From IMG/VR virus record IMGVR_UViG_3300008120_000169, positions 1 through 33,994 of that record: a stretch of DNA of 33,994 bases. One strand, given 5' to 3'. Below are positions 31,874 to 33,994 of this stretch, in pieces; the first letter of the stretch is position 1; every line of letters begins with the position of its first letter. The position numbers were made by a program, and so were the translations under genes. This DNA comes from a virus. Under the pieces are notes generated by a model. It saw only the letters and a list, made by a program, of their open reading frames with translations, had not been told where the DNA came from and ran no database searches.

Positions 31874-32056
31874 TTAAGCCCCTACCAAATGCTTAATCAG
31901 GATTGACTTTGCGTGCTCTGCGTCTTTGGCCGCGTAGTCAGGGCAAATGCTTTGCTCTGTGCCGTTGTCATAAACAGCAACCCACCATGCTGGGATTGTC
32001 GCTTTGATGCGAGCGTTATAGCGCTCTGGCTGTAAGTAGATTTCAACTAATTTCAT
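31874..32056 (-). CDS. First gene of leftward operon, hypothetical 60 aa
   Basis: The product MKLVEIYLQPERYNARIKAT… has Trp-Trp and Tyr-Asp-Asn-Gly in a beta-like centre (IPAWWVAVYDNGTEQSICPD) and a helical C-terminus (AAKDAEHAKSILIKHLVG). No family is recognised. I used the ATG preceded by AGGAG at proper distance, not an earlier in-frame ATG 48 bases upstream. It starts about 30 bp from the palindromic operator and two bases before the serine recombinase, so it is expressed first when the leftward promoter is on. Confidence 0.62.
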   Translation of the reverse strand: MKLVEIYLQPERYNARIKATIPAWWVAVYDNGTEQSICPDYAAKDAEHAKSILIKHLVGA

Positions 32057-32085
32057 TTTCAACTCCTGTATCTCGGTGGTTGGTG

Positions 32086-32100
32086 ATTGCACTGTGCAAT
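32086..32100. promoter_or_regulatory. Perfect palindromic operator ATTGCACTGTGCAAT
   Basis: The arms ATTGCAC and GTGCAAT are exactly complementary around a central base. It lies ten bases downstream of the leftward -10, so a bound protein would block transcription start. A related GCACTGTG core appears on the opposite strand near 32217-32231, next to the rightward gene start. The ribbon-helix-helix protein encoded beside it is a likely binder. Confidence 0.65.
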
Positions 32101-32109
32101 ACAAAACGA

Positions 32110-32138
32110 ATAGTGCCTAAGTTGTTTTGCAATGTCAA
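32110..32138 (-). promoter_or_regulatory. Leftward sigma70-like promoter TTGACA-N17-CACTAT
   Basis: On the minus strand, TTGACA (32138-32133) is followed after 17 bp by CACTAT (32115-32110). The -35 is a perfect consensus. The transcript would start within or beside the palindromic operator and run through the recombinase, exonuclease, recT and lipoprotein genes. Confidence 0.65.
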
Positions 32139-32183
32139 ACCCCCTGTAAGCAGGTAATTTATAGGTGGTTTCCCTAATATTGG

Positions 32184-32211
32184 TTGCCCATGATCGCATT
32201 CGGTTATTATT
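32184..32211 (+). promoter_or_regulatory. Rightward promoter-like element TTGCCC / TATTAT
   Basis: TTGCCC (32184-32189) and TATTAT/ATTATT (32205-32211) lie 15-16 bp apart, upstream of the ribbon-helix-helix gene. The partial operator copy at 32217-32231 would overlap the transcription start. The hexamers are imperfect, so confidence is moderate. Confidence 0.5.
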
Positions 32212-32216
32212 CGGTG

Positions 32217-32231
32217 CATTCACAGTGCTAC
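32217..32231. promoter_or_regulatory. Partial second operator copy
   Basis: Read on the minus strand, this is GTAGCACTGTGAATG, sharing the GCACTGTG core of the perfect palindrome. It lies between the rightward promoter and the gene start. It fits a weaker second site for the same protein. Confidence 0.4.
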
Positions 32232-32243
32232 CAAAGGAACTAA

Positions 32244-32432
32244 ATGGCAACCCAGAACCGCCCACTGATGGTTAGGCTGCGCCCTGACACGCGTCAGCTG
32301 CTCGAGAGGGCAGTTGAGGACCAGCGCCGCAGCCGCTCTAGCCTGGTCGAGCAGGCCCTGCGCGAGATGCTCGAGGCCAGGTACGCGGATGTCGCGTCTA
32401 GGCTAGATCAGATGTTGGGCGGTGTGCGATGA
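32244..32432 (+). CDS. Ribbon-helix-helix (CopG/Arc-type) DNA-binding protein
   Basis: The 62-aa protein has the fold's short beta strand 'RPLMVRLRP', helix 'DTRQLLERAVEDQRRS' and second helix 'SLVEQALREMLEARYADV'. Such dimers bind short palindromes and often repress their own gene. It is preceded by AAAGGA at good distance and flanked by the palindromic operator, so control of the divergent promoters is the simplest role. It also resembles plasmid copy-number or partition regulators in size. The end overlaps the nuclease gene by 4 bp. Confidence 0.85.
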   Translation: MATQNRPLMVRLRPDTRQLLERAVEDQRRSRSSLVEQALREMLEARYADVASRLDQMLGGVR

Positions 32433-32785
32433 ATGGCCGGGGCAGAAGAAACAAGGGAGCCACTGGCGAGCGCGAGCTGGCCGGGATACTCTCTGACCAG
32501 CTGGGGTTCGAGGTCAAGCGCAAGCTTGGCCAGGCCAGGGACGGTGGCCACGACATCGAGATAGGGCGGTTTTGCATCGAGGTCAAGCGCCAGGAGCGCC
32601 TGGCCATCGAGGATTGGTGCAAGCAGGTCGAGCTCTCGGTTACCACCAGCTCACAAATCGATTCTGAGGGCTCTGTGGGCTCGCCTGTGCCCGTGGTGAT
32701 ATTTAGGCGCTCTGGGCAGCCCTGGAGGGCCGTGGTGCCCTTGGATTGGTTCTGTAAGGCAGTGAGGGAGGACCTCGGTGGCTAA
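32429..32785 (+). CDS. PD-(D/E)XK nuclease, Holliday-junction-resolvase-like
   Basis: The 118-aa protein has 'KGATGERELAGILSDQLG' with Glu14, then 'ARDGGHDIEIGRFCIEVKRQE' split around the catalytic residues Asp42 and Glu51-x-Lys53. 'PVVIFRRSGQPWRAVVPLDWF' follows. This matches small archaeal/phage Hjc-type resolvases or related Vsr-like nucleases. It would cut branched DNA made during replication or recombination, before packaging. It overlaps both neighbours by a few bases. Confidence 0.87.
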   Translation: MNGRGRRNKGATGERELAGILSDQLGFEVKRKLGQARDGGHDIEIGRFCIEVKRQERLAIEDWCKQVELSVTTSSQIDSEGSVGSPVPVVIFRRSGQPWRAVVPLDWFCKAVREDLGG

Positions 32786-32978
32786 CGAGCTATACAGGCA
32801 CGTCACACTGAGGGAAGAGGCCGTGTTGGGCACCAGGTGGTGCTCGCACTGTATGCATCGACGACCAATTGAGGGTGGCATATGGAAGATGTTGAACGGG
32901 GGAAAGAACCGGCGGTGGCAGTGCCTGAGTTGCGCAACGAACCAGAAGTTGAGAGCTGCTCAGACTGCAAGAACGTAA
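32778..32978 (+). CDS. Small zinc-ribbon protein, 66 aa
   Basis: The product starts with GTG in an overlap with the nuclease gene. It contains a four-Cys zinc-binding pattern: WCSHCMHRRP and WQCLSC, about 25 residues apart. Such small zinc-ribbon phage proteins often bind nucleic acids or host polymerase. No specific family is recognised. Confidence 0.72.
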   Translation: MANELYRHVTLREEAVLGTRWCSHCMHRRPIEGGIWKMLNGGKNRRWQCLSCATNQKLRAAQTART

Positions 32979-33067
32979 GTTTTAGGGGATGGTTTCTGTG
33001 GTGTCGATTCTTTGATAAGCCAACGACCGGGAGGGTCAACGGATGTTCCGCATACCAACGAGAGTGA
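32882..33067 (+). CDS. Overlapping small Cys-rich protein, up to 61 aa
   Basis: This frame overlaps the end of the preceding gene by 97 bp. The C-terminal part 'SCSDCKNVSF…WFLWCRFFDKPTTGRVNGCSAYQRE' has four cysteines and a C-x(n)-NGC-x-Y ending, like a real metal-binding protein. The start is not clear: the ATG at 32882 would leave an odd Glu/Pro-rich N-terminus, and GTG at 32918 is an alternative. The Cys pattern is the main support. Confidence 0.5.
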   Translation: MEDVERGKEPAVAVPELRNEPEVESCSDCKNVSFRGWFLWCRFFDKPTTGRVNGCSAYQRE

Positions 33068-33308
33068 CGAGCTACGCTGCCGGTCTTGCGGCTGTGTGCA
33101 CCCTGATTCTCGGATGGTCAATCTGTCTTACGGTGGCGCTGTTGGGAATTATTCTGAAAAGTATTTCTTGCACGGCGAGGCTGCGTGGGTGCTCAAGAAG
33201 TATCGCTCCAAGAGGACCCGCCTGGCTTACCTCGATGCTGTGGAAGAGAAAAGGGGGCGAGCCGCCCGAGTGGCGCTACGGGAAGAGATGTCCGAGACAG
33301 GGCCCTGA
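33012..33308 (+). CDS. Cys-containing helical protein, up to 98 aa
   Basis: The protein has 'CRSCGCVHPDSRMV' near the N-terminus and then a charged helical end ('AAWVLKKYRSKRTRLAYLDA', 'EEKRGRAARVALREEMS'). The start may be TTG at 33012 or an internal ATG in 'SRMVNLSYGG'. Its 3' end is open in a second frame that leads to the winged-helix gene. I prefer this frame over an overlapping hydrophobic one, because its C-terminal half has normal helical composition. Confidence 0.52.
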   Translation: MISQRPGGSTDVPHTNESDELRCRSCGCVHPDSRMVNLSYGGAVGNYSEKYFLHGEAAWVLKKYRSKRTRLAYLDAVEEKRGRAARVALREEMSETGP

Positions 33309-33994
33309 CTGATGGTCAGCTGCGAGCTCTGGCCATTCTGTGCTCATATTGCAACCGAGCCGGGATAACCTGGGTAAGCCAGGGCAGGTTGGCCAAGGAT
33401 ATGCAGGTGAGCCAGCAATCGATATCAAAGCACCTGAAGGCTCTGTCAGCTGCTGGGTATATCGAGGTCACCGCCAAGGGATTCCGGGGCGAGAGAGCCA
33501 ACACCACGAGGGTGATCTACGACCCAACGGTCACCCAGGTGGATGCGATAGCTATCACTAGCGGCCAGGAAGACACCAGGCCACCAGAGACAAGGCGCAG
33601 GGAGACCAAAGAGATGGCCCAGCAAGGAGAGGATGTAACCCGGTCGGGAAATAACCAGCCATCACAGGCCAACAAAGCACCAGACTTACCCGATCAGGAA
33701 CCTGAGTTCACAGAGGAGCAGATGGCAGCCAACCGAAAGCGCCTCAAAGAGATGCTCGGAGGATTAGCAGGCAGGGATGGATTTCACTACAACAGACCAG
33801 AGAAGATAGGAGACATGATGGCCAGGAAACCGAAGGCAAAACAGAGCTCTCATACACAACCCAATGAGGTTGTGAATGACAAGGGCTCCCATACACAACC
33901 ACATACACAACCTAATACGGTTGTGGAAACACAGAAGAACATAGGTATAGATAGGTTGTTTATGTCTATAGGTTTAGAAATAAATAAAGAATTA
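33185..33994 (+). CDS. 5' part of winged-helix putative replication initiator (continues at position 1)
   Basis: From 'RDRALTDGQLRALAILCSYC' onward the protein has a winged-helix domain: 'ITWVSQGRLAKDMQVSQQSI', 'KHLKALSAAGYIEVTAKG'. A basic, Pro/Gln-rich linker and a charged C-terminus follow. Such wHTH proteins with an N-terminal DNA-binding domain are common phage and plasmid replication initiators. It is 330 aa across the circular junction if the GTG at 33185 is used; no ATG is in frame, and a rare CTG at 33305 is the alternative. The repeats encoding HTQP motifs lie in its own gene. No polymerase or helicase is encoded, so it probably recruits host replication proteins. Confidence 0.75.
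   Translation, partial: MGAQEVSLQEDPPGLPRCCGREKGASRPSGATGRDVRDRALTDGQLRALAILCSYCNRAGITWVSQGRLAKDMQVSQQSISKHLKALSAAGYIEVTAKGFRGERANTTRVIYDPTVTQVDAIAITSGQEDTRPPETRRRETKEMAQQGEDVTRSGNNQPSQANKAPDLPDQEPEFTEEQMAANRKRLKEMLGGLAGRDGFHYNRPEKIGDMMARKPKAKQSSHTQPNEVVNDKGSHTQPHTQPNTVVETQKNIGIDRLFMSIGLEINKEL
33851..33925. repeat. Iteron-like repeats: two CACAACC-N6-GGTTGTG palindromes and a single half-site
   Basis: CATACACAACC occurs three times (33851, 33890, 33902). The first and third copies are each followed, after exactly six bases, by the inverted arm GGTTGTG (33868-33874 and 33919-33925). The two palindromes are 51 bp apart centre to centre, with the lone half-site between them. An imperfect arm GGTTGTT follows in the AT-rich tract (33954). 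Both arms would not be needed to encode the HTQP protein repeat, so the DNA itself is probably the constrained element. I read it as initiator-binding sites. Confidence 0.65.
33913..33994. repeat. Right copy of 82-bp terminal direct repeat
   Basis: These 82 bases equal the first 82 bases of the window. Joining the two copies gives a circle of 33,912 bp. The repeat begins inside the second iteron palindrome and covers the AT-rich tract. Confidence 0.95.
33926..33994. other. AT-rich tract next to iteron-like repeats (candidate DNA-unwinding element)
   Basis: Directly after the last inverted repeat the sequence becomes AT-rich and stays so through the circular junction to about position 130. 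It contains three copies of ATAGGT (starting 33941, 33951 and 33968), the first two exactly 10 bp apart. A repeat block followed by an AT-rich tract inside an initiator-like gene is the architecture of the lambda O gene/ori. The origin role is inferred from the layout only. Confidence 0.5.

Larger units (their letters stand above)
32057..32243. other. Divergent regulatory region between leftward and rightward early operons
   Basis: The 187-bp gap separates the first leftward gene from the ribbon-helix-helix gene. It contains a leftward promoter, a rightward promoter, one perfect palindrome and a partial copy. No ORF of note lies in it. Its layout is that of a genetic switch or an early-region control point. 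Confidence 0.7.

Noticed and set aside
33043-33312. Hydrophobic rightward ORF overlapping the Cys-containing gene
   Set aside because: Its first half could be a membrane helix, but the second half is Arg/Pro/Trp-rich; the alternative frame has more normal helical composition.
1-33994. tRNA genes
   Set aside because: I saw no cloverleaf with a convincing T-loop; a dedicated tRNA search would be needed to exclude one.

Overview
This window is an apparently complete genome of a tailed phage with a short, T7-like tail (podovirus morphology), assembled as a circle. The first 82 bases recur exactly as the last 82 bases, and one open reading frame runs in frame across that junction, so the unique length is 33,912 bp. 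I recognise no host genes. AGGAG-type ribosome sites, a lipoprotein gene, an M15-type endolysin and a LamG/SPRY adhesin would suit an aquatic Gram-negative host, but the host is inference.

Layout. (a) About 32.24 kb through the junction to 265 is a rightward early block: a 62-aa ribbon-helix-helix protein, a PD-(D/E)XK Holliday-junction-resolvase-like nuclease, three small cysteine-rich or zinc-ribbon ORFs, and a winged-helix protein. The 3' half of the last gene contains inverted/direct repeats followed by a very AT-rich tract, a lambda-O-like arrangement of initiator gene plus internal origin. (b) 0.55-3.3 kb holds an SSB-tail protein, small terminase, small ORFs including a 27-aa membrane peptide, a DUF3310 protein and large terminase. 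(c) 3.4-9.9 kb holds a cupin-like protein, two coiled-coil proteins, four very small basic or charged proteins, portal, scaffold, capsid and a small capsid-associated protein. (d) 10-19.9 kb holds two tail tubular proteins and four internal virion/ejection proteins. (e) 19.9-24.9 kb holds a T7-type tail fibre, a LamG/SPRY adhesin and a fibre-assembly-like protein. (f) 24.9-28.0 kb is a lysis and accessory block: small membrane proteins, an HslV/proteasome-like peptidase, a metallophosphoesterase, a three-TM-type holin and an M15 peptidase endolysin.

(g) From 32.06 back to 27.97 kb one leftward operon encodes a small ORF, a serine recombinase, two small membrane proteins, an HTH protein, a YqaJ-type exonuclease, two small proteins, a RecT annealing protein and a lipoprotein. 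It meets the endolysin gene tail to tail. The leftward and rightward early units diverge from a 187-bp region with sigma70-like promoters on both strands, a perfect 15-bp palindrome downstream of the leftward -10, and a partial copy beside the rightward gene. The ribbon-helix-helix protein encoded next door is the natural candidate regulator.

I see no DNA polymerase, primase, helicase, RNA polymerase, tyrosine integrase or CI-type repressor. Replication presumably recruits host enzymes at the internal origin, with RecT plus exonuclease for recombination. A circular genome, iteron-like origin, serine recombinase and CopG-like regulator also fit an extrachromosomal phage-plasmid lifestyle. That is a hypothesis, not something shown here. 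Genes are very tightly packed, with many ATGA, GTGA, TAATG or TGATG stop/start overlaps.
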